Shown: positions 35,095 through 43,423 of the stretch, piece by piece | How the letters are laid out: each line of letters opens with the position of its first letter | Position numbering within the stretch: the first letter of the stretch is position 1 | Assembly: GCF_005876955.1 (NCBI RefSeq) | Contig: NZ_SSCL01000002.1 | Span: 1-64,000, forward strand | Length of the DNA: 64,000 bases | From: Sinomonas gamaensis | Lineage (GTDB): Bacteria > Actinomycetota > Actinomycetes > Actinomycetales > Micrococcaceae | Direction: 5' to 3' | Notes under the pieces: generated by a model | Told to the model about the DNA's origin: nothing | The model's database searches: none | The model's input: the letters and a program-made list of their open reading frames with translations, nothing else | Program-made: the position numbers and the translations under genes

Positions 35095-36270
35095 TCAGCT
35101 GGCGCCGCACAGGGAGTTGACCGTCTCGCTGAGCGTGGACTGCATCTGCTCGCCGATCGACTGGCGCTGCTGGTCGGCGCTGGGGTCTTCCGGGGTGCCG
35201 GGCAGGGGTGGCAGAGCGATGGCCATGCTCGCTGTGTACCTTCCGTCGCTGCTGGCCACGGAAACGGTGAAGGTGTACTCCTCGTTGCCCGCTATGTGGA
35301 ACGATCCGCTGCTCGTGCAGCCCTTCGGGCCCCTCCAGATGCCGAGGGCGTAGGGCGTTGGCGAGGCGCCCTTCTCCATCTGCGCCAGCGATGCTGGCGA
35401 GAGGAGCCTGCCGCCGAAGAGGGCGGCGAGGAAGGTGTTGACGTCGCCCACCGTGGAGATCACCCCTTCGGCGGAGGAGCCGGCTTGGTGGGTGTTGTCG
35501 GTGGTGTCGATTCTCTGCCCGTGCAGTGTCAGGTAGCCGTGGAGGATGTCCTTCTGGGACAGGTCGAGCCGGGCCATGGACGTGTGGGCCAGGCCGAGCG
35601 GGGCGATGACCTCTTCGTTGAGGACGTCGGGGAAGGGCTTCTTCCGCAGCGTCTGGACGAGCAGGCCGAGGGCGATGTAGTTGGTCTCGTCCCATTGGTA
35701 GTTTCCGACGGCGCTTGCGGGCCAGGGCTGGCCGGCGGCGTCCTTGAGGGCCTGCTCGAGCGTCAGCGGCCGGGCTAGGGCCGGGCGGAAGTCCATGCCG
35801 CCCATTGAGGCGGGGATGTAGCTGGGGATGCCGGAGGTCTGTGCGAGCAGCTCCCGGACGGTGATCGGCCCGGGCGGGTGGAGCTCCTCCTGGAAGCCGG
35901 GGATGACGCTGTTCACGGGGTCGTCGAGCCCGATGAGGCGGTCGTCGACGAGCTTGAGCACGGTGACCGCGGCGAACGTCTCCGTCACGGTGCCCACCGA
36001 CACCCGGTCGCCAGGCTGGGCCGGGTCCTTGGTGTCGAGGTCCCGCACCCCGTAGCCATGCGACCACTGCCCGCCGGGCCACTTCGCCTCCGCGACGGCG
36101 GAGACGGCGCCGCTGCCGATGAACAGCCTGGCCTGCTCGTCCAGGGGTGCGACGGCCACTGGGGTCGTCGCGCTGGGCGTAGCCGAGGAGTTCGAGCCGG
36201 AGTACTGGCAGCCCGTGAGCAGGAGAGGGACGAGCAGCGCTGCGGCCGCTGTTCGTGATCGAGGGGCCAT
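35095..36270 (-). CDS. Class C beta-lactamase-like lipoprotein, catalytically degenerate
   Basis: 391 residues from ATG 36270. A lipoprotein signal with lipobox LLLTGCQ (Cys21) anchors it outside the membrane. The fold is that of serine hydrolases of the AmpC/D-Ala-D-Ala carboxypeptidase group (LKLVDDRLIGLDDPVNSVIP, TVRELLAQTSGIPSY, NYIALGLLVQTL). The active site is altered: the SxxK position reads TVTE (in VSVGTVTETFAAV), the YxN triad region reads WDETNY instead of YSNTNY, and the third motif is HIAG. Nucleophile Ser, Lys and Tyr are therefore all missing. Likely a binding or sensory pseudoenzyme rather than a hydrolase. Confidence 0.8.
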   Translation of the reverse strand: MAPRSRTAAAALLVPLLLTGCQYSGSNSSATPSATTPVAVAPLDEQARLFIGSGAVSAVAEAKWPGGQWSHGYGVRDLDTKDPAQPGDRVSVGTVTETFAAVTVLKLVDDRLIGLDDPVNSVIPGFQEELHPPGPITVRELLAQTSGIPSYIPASMGGMDFRPALARPLTLEQALKDAAGQPWPASAVGNYQWDETNYIALGLLVQTLRKKPFPDVLNEEVIAPLGLAHTSMARLDLSQKDILHGYLTLHGQRIDTTDNTHQAGSSAEGVISTVGDVNTFLAALFGGRLLSPASLAQMEKGASPTPYALGIWRGPKGCTSSGSFHIAGNEEYTFTVSVASSDGRYTASMAIALPPLPGTPEDPSADQQRQSIGEQMQSTLSETVNSLCGAS

Positions 36271-36521
36271 CGGAACCACCGTGCCATCGTGTTGAGGAAT
36301 GAACGGCCGATGAGGCCCAGACGGCGCCGAGGCGCGCGGATGTCCCAGCGGCATCAGGATAATTCCGAGACATGGGGGAGCGGGAGGGCATGGCTCGTCC
36401 ACTTTCCCTCTGGCTGCCACCAAGCGAGGGGAGCCGCAATGCCGCAGGTGGGGTTCGACTATCAGATTTGCCACGTACAATTCGGCAAGATCGATACCGT
36501 TAATTGGGGGGGCGAAGAAGC

Positions 36522-36803
36522 GTGAATGAAGCAAAGAGGCGAGACCTCTCCCGGCAGATCTCTGGCCTGGGAGAGCCAAGGTGGCAAGACCATGCGCTGT
36601 TCTCCGTGTGCCTCCGAAGGCTGGGTGACTTCCTGGCCGAACGGAGGCGGATGCCGGACGTGGGGGCCGAGGACGCCTCCGAGGCGAGGCTCGCGTCGTG
36701 GCTGCGAACGCAGCAGGCGGCGGAGAGGCACGGCACCCTCTGCGGTGTTCGCGGCTTGAGCCTCCGGGAGCTCATCGGCCCCGGATGGGCCTTCATGCGC
36801 TGA
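36522..36803 (+). CDS. Short helicase-associated-domain-like protein
   Basis: 93 residues from GTG 36522. The pattern W-x-L-x-RLGDFLAERRRMPD, then SEARLASWLRTQQAAERHGTL and LIGPGWAFMR, resembles one helicase-associated (HA) repeat, normally found in tandem at the C-terminus of large actinobacterial helicases. Here a single repeat stands alone. It may be a remnant or a small nucleic-acid-binding protein. The ribosome binding site is weak. Confidence 0.5.
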   Translation: MNEAKRRDLSRQISGLGEPRWQDHALFSVCLRRLGDFLAERRRMPDVGAEDASEARLASWLRTQQAAERHGTLCGVRGLSLRELIGPGWAFMR

Positions 36804-37059
36804 GAACGCTGGGCTCATCGGCGAGATCTCCGCCAGCAGCGCCGATTTCGGCACCCGCTTTGGCGCGCGAGGCTGCCGAGGTGCGCCTCGACGCCGACGG
36901 GTCAAAGCAGTGCAACGAAAGCGCTCAAGATCTGCTCCGCGGGCGTCATATCGAAGGCCCCGGCCGGAGCCCCGCAGCTCATCGAGCCGTACAAGACGGT
37001 CTTCGGCCTGATCTTGGAACCCGCTCATGCTGGAAAGGTCACTTGGATCTTCAGCGGCT

Positions 37060-37497
37060 TCACTTCGACGCCACCGTCAGCGCCCACGCACACCTCCACG
37101 AGTTCCCCGCCCAGCTCTGCTCTGCGGCCAGAACCTCGACCATCGTGCTCGAGCCGTCATCCCAGTGGAGTTCTGAACGCAACCTCTGGTGCCAGTGGCC
37201 CGCGAACAGTGCTTTGGGCCGGATCTTCTCCGCAGTGTCTTGCAGGAGCTCCCTTGTCTGGTTGGCCCTCTCGATCGTCTTCGCGGAAAGCCCGGGCATG
37301 CCTTTGAGTCCCGTCACTCCCATTGGGACGTCGTGGGTAAGAAGGACGTCTAGGCGGGGTCCCTTTGTGCACTCGTCCACTAGGCGCTGGGCTTCCTCGC
37401 GGGTAGGCTCCTCCTGTTCCCACCAGTCTTTTCCGGCGGTCCGCCATGCCTTGTCGACGCTGTGGAAATCACCCATTACGGCAGCACGCCAGACCAT
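37060..37497 (-). CDS. Calcineurin-like metallophosphoesterase, C-terminal part only
   Basis: 145 residues. The C-terminal metal-binding motifs are present (LLTHDVPMGV; LFAGHWHQRL, the GHxH motif). The N-terminal DxH and GDxxD motifs that complete the dimetal site are absent: the protein begins at what is normally the middle (WRAAVMGDFHSVDKAWRTAG). ATG 37497 overlaps the upstream stop in ATGA, so it is still translated in an operon. Whether the missing half is supplied elsewhere is unknown; it may be inactive. Confidence 0.65.
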   Translation of the reverse strand: MVWRAAVMGDFHSVDKAWRTAGKDWWEQEEPTREEAQRLVDECTKGPRLDVLLTHDVPMGVTGLKGMPGLSAKTIERANQTRELLQDTAEKIRPKALFAGHWHQRLRSELHWDDGSSTMVEVLAAEQSWAGNSWRCAWALTVASK

Positions 37498-37871
37498 CAG
37501 GACACTTCCAAGGGCTTGATCGAGATGACGGTCGTCGTGTGACGCAGCGTCACCACGCCATCGGTCCTCACCCGGAGGTAGAAAATCCCATCCTCGCCGA
37601 CGGTCAGGTTGCGAATGCCCACGAGGGGCAGGGTGTCCCCATCACGCCTTAGGTCGGCGATGAGGTCCCGATCGCTTATCTGGGAGACCTGCCGCGGGAG
37701 TCTGGCCACAGTACTGGTGCCATCCGTTCGGAGGTCGAATACATGCGGGCTGCCGGACCCTGTGGTCACTCGCCAGCGACCGATGTCCAGGTCGGTTAGA
37801 GTGCGCAGTTCCGTGCCTTCCACTGAGAGGCTGTCGCCGCGGTCCCCTTCGCATTCCATGCCGCAACTCAC
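37497..37871 (-). CDS. Hypothetical protein in overlapping operon
   Basis: 124 residues from GTG 37871, or 120 from ATG 37859. Mostly beta-strand-like (DIGRWRVTTGSGSPHVFDLR, GEDGIFYLRVRTDGVVTLRH). Not recognised. The GTG start overlaps the stop of the preceding small gene and its own stop overlaps the metallophosphoesterase start, both by 4 bp, so it belongs to a tightly coupled gene chain on the minus strand. Confidence 0.6.
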   Translation of the reverse strand: MSCGMECEGDRGDSLSVEGTELRTLTDLDIGRWRVTTGSGSPHVFDLRTDGTSTVARLPRQVSQISDRDLIADLRRDGDTLPLVGIRNLTVGEDGIFYLRVRTDGVVTLRHTTTVISIKPLEVS

Positions 37872-38059
37872 TCGGGCAGCTCCTTGGAAAGGGCGATGAT
37901 CGAAACCGGAGTGATGTCGCCGGCTTTGTCGATCACGATTCGGGCCTTCGCAGCGGCGATCTGGACACCCCGGTCTTCAGGGCTCACCGACGCTGGGCGA
38001 TGTGACCGAGGGATCTGCCTTCCTCGTTCGGCCTCTTCGAATCTCCGACAGCAGCGCAT
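37868..38059 (-). CDS. Small hypothetical protein in overlapping operon
   Basis: 63 residues from ATG 38059 (MRCCRRFEEAERGRQIPRSH). The C-terminal half (VQIAAAKARIVIDKAGDITP) looks like a compact alpha/beta unit. Not recognised. Both ends overlap neighbouring genes by 4 bp, which is the main evidence that it is translated. Confidence 0.5.
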   Translation of the reverse strand: MRCCRRFEEAERGRQIPRSHRPASVSPEDRGVQIAAAKARIVIDKAGDITPVSIIALSKELPE

Positions 38060-38652
38060 CAAGCCGCACCGCCCCGGCGCGTCGACGCAGGACGTGCCCG
38101 TTCAACGAGGGTCCGAAGACGCCGTCCTTCTGCGTTGGTTGTCCGAGGCAAGATCGCCAGTCGCACTTGGGCGGTCTCGCCCGTATGGGGGAGCGATAGC
38201 TCTATCGTTGCCTCCCCCTCTTCCGTTCGAAGGGGTCGGTAGTTGTCCAGATGGAGGCGGGGAGCGAGGTGCATCGATGTCATCTCATCCCGCACGGATT
38301 GGGCCTGTTCCGGTATGAGGTCCTCTAGCAGGAGTTCCACAACGATTCGTCTTGAATGGGGTGACCGCCATGACTCGATGCTGTATGCGCCCGTGGAAGT
38401 GAGGAGGCCGATCCTCCTGAGGATGGCGCTTTCGATGTCGAGGCCCGCTATCCACTTCGCGTCCATCTTGGCCTTGAACCGCTCGTGACGGGTCCAGCCG
38501 TCTGGCACCGCTCTGCCTGCCCATCTCGCCGGACCGCTACGCGCCGGCTCAAGCTCTGCTGGGCTGACGCCGGCGACGACGATCTCTACTGGCTGACCGG
38601 GGCGGTAAAGGCGTGTTCCAGCCTTGTGCGGCCTCATGCGGAGGCCTGGCAC
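38059..38652 (-). CDS. Hypothetical protein, first long gene of overlapping operon
   Basis: 197 residues with mixed helices and strands (WIAGLDIESAILRRIGLLTS; EGEATIELSLPHTGETAQVR). No domain recognised. An alternative start is ATG 38637. The stop overlaps the next start in ATGA. A short gene (38634-38924) overlaps its 5-prime end by 19 bp. Together with the three genes that follow, it looks like a small uncharacterised module ending in a phosphoesterase fragment. Confidence 0.6.
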   Translation of the reverse strand: MPGLRMRPHKAGTRLYRPGQPVEIVVAGVSPAELEPARSGPARWAGRAVPDGWTRHERFKAKMDAKWIAGLDIESAILRRIGLLTSTGAYSIESWRSPHSRRIVVELLLEDLIPEQAQSVRDEMTSMHLAPRLHLDNYRPLRTEEGEATIELSLPHTGETAQVRLAILPRTTNAEGRRLRTLVERARPASTRRGGAA

Positions 38653-38924
38653 GCCCGAGAGGTGACATCTCGGAACCGTGTTGCTGGGCCGAAGTGGATC
38701 GTCAAGCTCTCATGTCCCGGTTCAACACGCGGGATCCCGTACGAGGAGGGGTTGCTTCCCCGGGGTGCATACCGAAGCGAGCGGAGCTGGTTGAAGAAGG
38801 TGCCTTCGAGGTCTCGCTGGGCCGGCGATGCCTCGTTCGGCTCGTGTTCAAGGCATTTCTGGTAGCTCTGGCCTGTGGCCTTCGCCTGAATATAGGCGGT
38901 ACGAGTTCGTCCGGATTTGGGCAT
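38634..38924 (-). CDS. Hypothetical protein
   Basis: 96 residues from ATG 38924 with a good ribosome binding site (gaggag). The first 34 residues (TRTAYIQAKATGQSYQKCLE) look like a conserved short helical motif; the remainder is less structured and could be out of frame after an indel. It overlaps the start of the next gene by 19 bp. Function unknown. Confidence 0.4.
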   Translation of the reverse strand: MPKSGRTRTAYIQAKATGQSYQKCLEHEPNEASPAQRDLEGTFFNQLRSLRYAPRGSNPSSYGIPRVEPGHESLTIHFGPATRFRDVTSRACQASA

Positions 38925-39438
38925 GACGCTCCTCGAGCATGCACTGCCGACTCAGAATGCTCAGGGCGCTCAGGCGTGGACGATTTCGATCTAATGTAAC
39001 TGGGCTGAAAGACAGTGCACCTTGGCGGTTTGACAGGTCCAGTAGGGGACTGCCTCCCGCCGGCTGCCCATGGGACCGACGCTCGCGACTCTACCAGATT
39101 CCACCGCCTCATTCCGCATGGCAAGACACGTGACCGGTCTGAACGACCGCCCGCAATCCTCGGCGGGGGAGAGCGGGCTAGGAGTCGCTGCTTCGACACC
39201 CTACGGATCCCCGTCGGGCCCTTTCGCGATGACGCGCGCTCGGTTCGCTCATGAGCCCTGACATGCGTAGAACCCACGGTGACGGCTCCGGATCGTGGCG
39301 GCAGCCGTCCGCGTCTGGGCAGCGCGACCAGCTCGCTGACGTCACCCCCCCGGGTGACGGTCGCCTAGAGGCTCAGCCCAGCCCTCCGATTCCCGCGACA
39401 CGAATCAAACGAGCATTTGGGGAACACCTTTGGGTTCC
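38925..39438. other. No supported gene
   Basis: About 510 bp between the divergent hypothetical operon and the PASTA gene. No open frame shows a domain or ribosome binding site. Upstream control elements of both transcription units should lie here. Confidence 0.45.
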
Positions 39439-39466
39439 TTGGACGTGCCCAACGATCCAGTATTCT
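39439..39466 (+). promoter_or_regulatory. Putative sigma-70-type promoter for the PASTA gene
   Basis: ttggac at 39439-39444 and tattct at 39461-39466 with a 16-bp spacer form a reasonable -35/-10 pair, 63 bp upstream of the chosen TTG start. This favours translation starting at 39529 rather than at the earlier in-frame TTG at 39430, which would lie within the promoter. Confidence 0.45.
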
Positions 39467-39528
39467 CGCTTAAGGGGCGGGGGACGCCTCATCCGGATTC
39501 GGGGCGTGGATGCGCACCAGGGGGACCT

Positions 39529-40542
39529 TTGAACAGCACCACGCGCCGTCGCGCAATGTTCGGCGGCACCGCTGCCGCAATCCTGATCGTTGTCTTGGTG
39601 CTCGCAGCTATCGTGGGCCCGCAGCAGCAGGCTGCACTTTCTGGACAGTCCTCCACTGCGATGGCCTCGACCAGCCCAACTCCGCGCCCGACCGTCCCAG
39701 ATGTCGTCGGGGCGACGGTCGCGGATGCGGACCCGGTCTTGCTCCACCTTGGCGCGCTCCGCGCCTTCAAGGGTCCCGACGGGGTGGCTTACACAGCACC
39801 TGACTCCGCGAAGGTGACAGGCACCGTCCCCGCCGCCGGAGCCACGCTCCCCGCTGGCGCAACCCTTGTCGTCAACGTGGACATCACCCAGAAGGATGCG
39901 CAAGCGAAAGCGGCGGCCGCGGCGAGGGCAACACGGTACGCATTCAAGTGTTGGGAGGAGGGATCCTCCCGCTCGGCGCCGCCCACGACGTTCAATGACT
40001 TCCACGCCATCTGGCCCAATCCCAAGATGAACAGTTGCGATCTCACCATCGGCGGCCAAGAGCTGTACAGTGCGAAGCTCGAGGATGACGAGAAGCAGGC
40101 GGTTCAGCAGCTCGCGGCCGATGGCGGCGATGCCAGCAGCCCGGGTATCGCCTATGGCGAGACGCTGCTCGCCTGCGCTGTCCCGCCCACTGTTCTCTGG
40201 GAGCGCGAACGCACCAGGCCGCAGGCTGTTGCCCTGGCCAAGGCCGCCCTGCGGATGTGCCCTGACGCTCCGTTCGCCTCCGAGCTCCAACGGATCGGCA
40301 ACGGCATCCCGCCCGGAAGGTTTGCGGATGGCACGTATGTGGTCGGCAAGGACATCCAGGCCGGCACATACCAGGTGAAGGGCGGGCAAGTGCACGACTG
40401 CTATTGGGAGCGCACCGGCGCCCAAGGTGGCACGATCGCCAACGACTACATCACCTTCGCACCCCAAGGGCCTGTGGTGACCGTCTACGTCGGCGAAGGG
40501 TTCGTCTCTGAGCGCTGCGGGGAGTGGTCGAAGATCGGCTAA
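39529..40542 (+). CDS. Membrane-anchored PASTA-domain protein
   Basis: 337 residues from TTG 39529 with ribosome binding site ggggga. There is a basic start (NSTTRRRAM), a membrane anchor (AAAILIVVLVLAAIVGP) and a Ser/Thr/Pro linker. A PASTA-like domain follows (PTVPDVVGATVADADPVLLH ... VTGTVPAAGATLPAGATLVV), then a helical middle and a C-terminal beta domain (FADGTYVVGKDIQAGTYQVK) with four cysteines overall. PASTA domains usually bind muropeptides or beta-lactams outside the cell. It has no kinase domain. A cell-wall-associated role is inferred. Confidence 0.75.
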   Translation: MNSTTRRRAMFGGTAAAILIVVLVLAAIVGPQQQAALSGQSSTAMASTSPTPRPTVPDVVGATVADADPVLLHLGALRAFKGPDGVAYTAPDSAKVTGTVPAAGATLPAGATLVVNVDITQKDAQAKAAAAARATRYAFKCWEEGSSRSAPPTTFNDFHAIWPNPKMNSCDLTIGGQELYSAKLEDDEKQAVQQLAADGGDASSPGIAYGETLLACAVPPTVLWERERTRPQAVALAKAALRMCPDAPFASELQRIGNGIPPGRFADGTYVVGKDIQAGTYQVKGGQVHDCYWERTGAQGGTIANDYITFAPQGPVVTVYVGEGFVSERCGEWSKIG

Positions 40543-40928
40543 CACCGGCCCATGTCCCAGCGGTAGATCGGCTTCCTCCGGCCCCCGCCACGTTCTGCGT
40601 GACCTCGCCGGTTAGGGTCGTGGTCCGCCGTGCCCTTCGCCCTGCGGCTGGCGTCCACCCCTCCAGCGGACCCCGTCTCCGGCGTTCCAGCTGTTTCGTG
40701 CAGCGGCAGCGGACAGCGGCGGGATTGTCCCTCTCCTTCTTTTAGGTGCCCACGTCGTTAGACCTTTGAAGGTGCCCCAGATCTCTGTCGCCCGACTAAG
40801 GGTCGCAACACCCCCAGTAGCTGTAGGTCTGGGGTGTACTCCATCACCACAGATGCCGACTTCAGACTTTTGCGTTGCAGAAGGGCGGATTTCTAACTTT
40901 TGCTACATATCTGTACTAAGGTCTAGAC
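40543..40928. other. Intergenic; possible resolvase binding region
   Basis: 386 bp with no supported gene. The last 90 bp before the recombinase are AT-richer than the surroundings and contain the related motifs cagacttttgcgttgcag (about 40863) and taacttttgctacat (about 40894), which could be subsites of a res/crossover region or a promoter. This is inference from position. Confidence 0.35.
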
Positions 40929-41537
40929 ATGCTGCCGCACTCTAAGGGCGGTCAGACCGTCGCGTACCAAGGGGCCTCATCTGAGGATCAGAACCTCGCT
41001 CGCCAGGTCGAGCTCGTCGGCGAGGTGGACCGCTCATTCGAGGAGAAGGTCTCCGGAAGTAGCAGGGAGGGCCGTGCGGCCCTAGCACAGATGATTGCCT
41101 ACGTCCGGACGGGCGATACCGTGGTCGTTGCTTCCATGGACCGCTTGGCGCGTTCGCTCACGGACCTCAGGCAGCTCGTGGATGAGCTGGTGGGCAAGGG
41201 TGTGGCTGTTCGCTTCGTCAAGGAAAGGCTCACGTTCGAGCCCGGCGAGAGCGACAAGTACGCGCAGTTCCAGCTGTCGATGCTCGGTGCCGTCGCGGAG
41301 CTCGAGCGAGCGATTATCCACGAGCGTCAGGCCGATGGGATCAAGGCCGCAAAGGCCCGCGGCGTCTACAAGGGCCGTGCTCGCGCTCTCAACTCGGAAC
41401 AGGTAGTCCAAGCTCTGGAACAGATCGCCGCCGGGGTCCCGAAAGCGGAGGTCGCCCGCCGGCTTCGCGTCGATCGCACCACGCTGTATCGGTCGCTCGC
41501 AGCCGCGGCAGATTCCAATGACATCCTCTCGCTCTAA
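40929..41537 (+). CDS. Serine recombinase (resolvase/invertase), altered active-site region
   Basis: 202 residues. The catalytic domain shows ASSEDQNL (catalytic Ser17), GRAALAQMIAYVRTGD, VVASMDRLARSLTDLRQLVD and the long E helix (LGAVAELERAIIHERQADG). A C-terminal Hin-like HTH follows (VPKAEVARRLRVDRTTLYRSL). The usual Y-A-R-V-S start of this family reads Y-Q-G-A-S here, so the conserved active-site Arg is replaced by Gly, which should weaken or abolish strand exchange. Tail and downstream sequence are duplicated in decayed form at 630-875. It marks the left side of the catabolic island. Confidence 0.85.
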   Translation: MLPHSKGGQTVAYQGASSEDQNLARQVELVGEVDRSFEEKVSGSSREGRAALAQMIAYVRTGDTVVVASMDRLARSLTDLRQLVDELVGKGVAVRFVKERLTFEPGESDKYAQFQLSMLGAVAELERAIIHERQADGIKAAKARGVYKGRARALNSEQVVQALEQIAAGVPKAEVARRLRVDRTTLYRSLAAAADSNDILSL

Positions 41538-41677
41538 AGCGCCGCTAAAGGCCCTCCCCACCCGCGGACTGGTAAAGGAGGCTCCGGTGTCGCCGGCGGT
41601 GAGCCGCCAAGGCCGATCATGGCAACCGCCGCGACAGCGGCCGCTGCGCTTCAGGTTCATGCCGCCCATGTGTGCGG
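41433..41677 (+). repeat. Resolvase 3-prime region, intact copy of 630-875
   Basis: Matches 630-875 through the HTH coding region, stop codon and downstream non-coding sequence. This is the better-preserved copy. Confidence 0.75.
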
Positions 41678-41757
41678 CGCCCCGATCAGCCCTTCGCGGA
41701 TGCAATGGCGCGCCACTTTCTTCTTGTTGGATGACAGGCAATTTGGCCCTTCCGACA

Positions 41758-41798
41758 AACTAGATGGTCCTTTGACATCGAACTTGGTCCTTTGGTCC
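41758..41798 (+). repeat. GGTCCTT-rich repeat, left of catabolic island
   Basis: Contains catcgaacttggtccttt followed by ggtcc (41776-41798), matching 55594-55616 at 22 of 23 positions in the same orientation. The preceding aactag...ggtccttt also matches 55558-55570. The pattern of several ggtcctt units looks like an insertion-sequence end. The remaining sequence to 42073 shows no gene. Confidence 0.7.
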
Positions 41799-42073
41799 GT
41801 TTGCTGTCAGAGGGCCAGGTGCGTCTACTCCTGCGAGACGGGCGGTCCAAGGTGGGCTGGCGATCTCGGTGACCGGTGCCGCATTTTTTCGACTATCTGG
41901 GGTCCTAGTGGTGCACCCAGCCAGACCCTCAAGATCGCTCGGCCTCCCTGGCTGCCCCGAAAGGGCGCCAGAGAGAGGCGGACGCTGTTTGAGTGGGTCA
42001 GTGAGCCAAGCTTGAGCATCGGGTGCATGGTGCGGGAGTGAGGGGAATATGCTCTCGTGCCACTGGATTGTGC

Positions 42074-43381
42074 TTATTCGGCGACGTCTCGTGCAGGCTT
42101 CGAGGATGCGGCTGCTAATGCGGCGAGTACGCAGGTGAGGGCGACAGCGGCCGCAGTGAGGAGCCAGTTGTCGTTCTCGCCGAGGAGCGCGTAGCAGATC
42201 GTGGGGGCGAATCCGGTGAGCAGGAAGCTCAGCTGGGTGGCGATCCCGACGCCGGTATATCGGACCTGGGGGGTGAACAGCTGTGCGAAGAACGATGGCC
42301 ACAGGGCGTTCGGGGCGGCGTAGAGGACCCCCTTGAGCACAAGGGTGGCGATCACGATCAGGACGGTGTTTCCGATGCTGATGGCGCCGAGGAACCCGAA
42401 GACGCCGACAGCGCAGAGGATGCTGCCCACAACGTAGATCGCCTTGAACCCGACGCGGTCTGCGAGGGCGCCGAAGAGTGGGTGGAAGACCAGGGCGACG
42501 ATCTGGCTGACGGAGATGGCTGTGAGCATGGCCGCACGGTCGACGTGGTGGACCTGGGTGGCGTAGGAGAGGCCGAAGACGATGACGAAGGTGGAGATGA
42601 CGATCGTGAATGCTGAGACGAAGACCGTGACGGTGGCACGGAGCTCGGTCTTCAGCACGGTGCCGATCGGGATGGTGCGGAGCTTGCTGCTCTGCTTGGA
42701 CTTGAGGAGTTCGGGGGATTCGTCGACGCCGCGCCGGACGATGAGTGTGGCGATGACCATGAGGAAGCTGAGGAGGAACGGGATCCGCCAACCCCAGGCC
42801 TGGAGCTGGGCCGCTGGGAGTGCGCCGAGGGGGATGAAGACGGCCGTGGCGAGAAGGCTTCCCACTGCTGCGCCGTTGAGCAGCCAGCTGGTGTAGAGGC
42901 CGCGCCGGTTCTTGGGGGCGTGTTCCATGGTGAGCAGGCTTGCACCGACCTGCTCTCCCCCTGCGGAGATTCCCTGGAGGAGCCGGCAGAGGACAAGCAG
43001 GGCGGGCGCGAGTGCCCCGGTCATGGCGTAGGTCGGGAGGATCCCGATGGCCGCTGTTGCTGCGCCCATTATCAGGAGGGTGGCGATGAGGACGTTCTTG
43101 CGTCCGATTCGGTCGCCGAGGTGGCCGAAGAGGAGGGCGCCGAGGGGACGGGCGACGTATGCGGCGCCGAAGGTGGCCAGCGATGCCAAGGTGGCGGCAG
43201 TCGGGTCTGCTCCGGGGAAGAACAGCTTGTCGAGGATGAGGGCTGAGGCGGTGCCGTAGACGAAGAAGTCGTAGTATTCGACGGCGCTGCCGAGGAAGCT
43301 GCCCAGGGCGGCCCGTCGGGCCATCTTTCGCTGCCGTTCGGTTGTGGAGGGGATGGTGTCTGAGAGGTGGGCCGTGGTCAT
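42074..43381 (-). CDS. MHS-family MFS transporter (shikimate/metabolite:H+ type)
   Basis: 435 residues. ATG 43381 chosen because aaggaag lies at proper distance; an upstream ATG at 43405 is possible. Family signature GSAVEYYDFFVYGTASALIL, then GHLGDRIGRKNVLI, EQVGASLLTMEHAPKNRRGLYTSW-type motif at the TM4-5 region, and FGALADRVGFKAIYV in the second half. MHS carriers bring in shikimate, alpha-ketoglutarate, aromatic acids or betaines with protons. It is last in a minus-strand operon behind SDR and TIM-barrel genes, so it probably imports their substrate. Confidence 0.85.
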   Translation of the reverse strand: MTTAHLSDTIPSTTERQRKMARRAALGSFLGSAVEYYDFFVYGTASALILDKLFFPGADPTAATLASLATFGAAYVARPLGALLFGHLGDRIGRKNVLIATLLIMGAATAAIGILPTYAMTGALAPALLVLCRLLQGISAGGEQVGASLLTMEHAPKNRRGLYTSWLLNGAAVGSLLATAVFIPLGALPAAQLQAWGWRIPFLLSFLMVIATLIVRRGVDESPELLKSKQSSKLRTIPIGTVLKTELRATVTVFVSAFTIVISTFVIVFGLSYATQVHHVDRAAMLTAISVSQIVALVFHPLFGALADRVGFKAIYVVGSILCAVGVFGFLGAISIGNTVLIVIATLVLKGVLYAAPNALWPSFFAQLFTPQVRYTGVGIATQLSFLLTGFAPTICYALLGENDNWLLTAAAVALTCVLAALAAASSKPARDVAE

Positions 43382-43423
43382 GTTCATCTTCCTTGATGAG
43401 GTCATTTGCGAAAGGGGGAGGGG

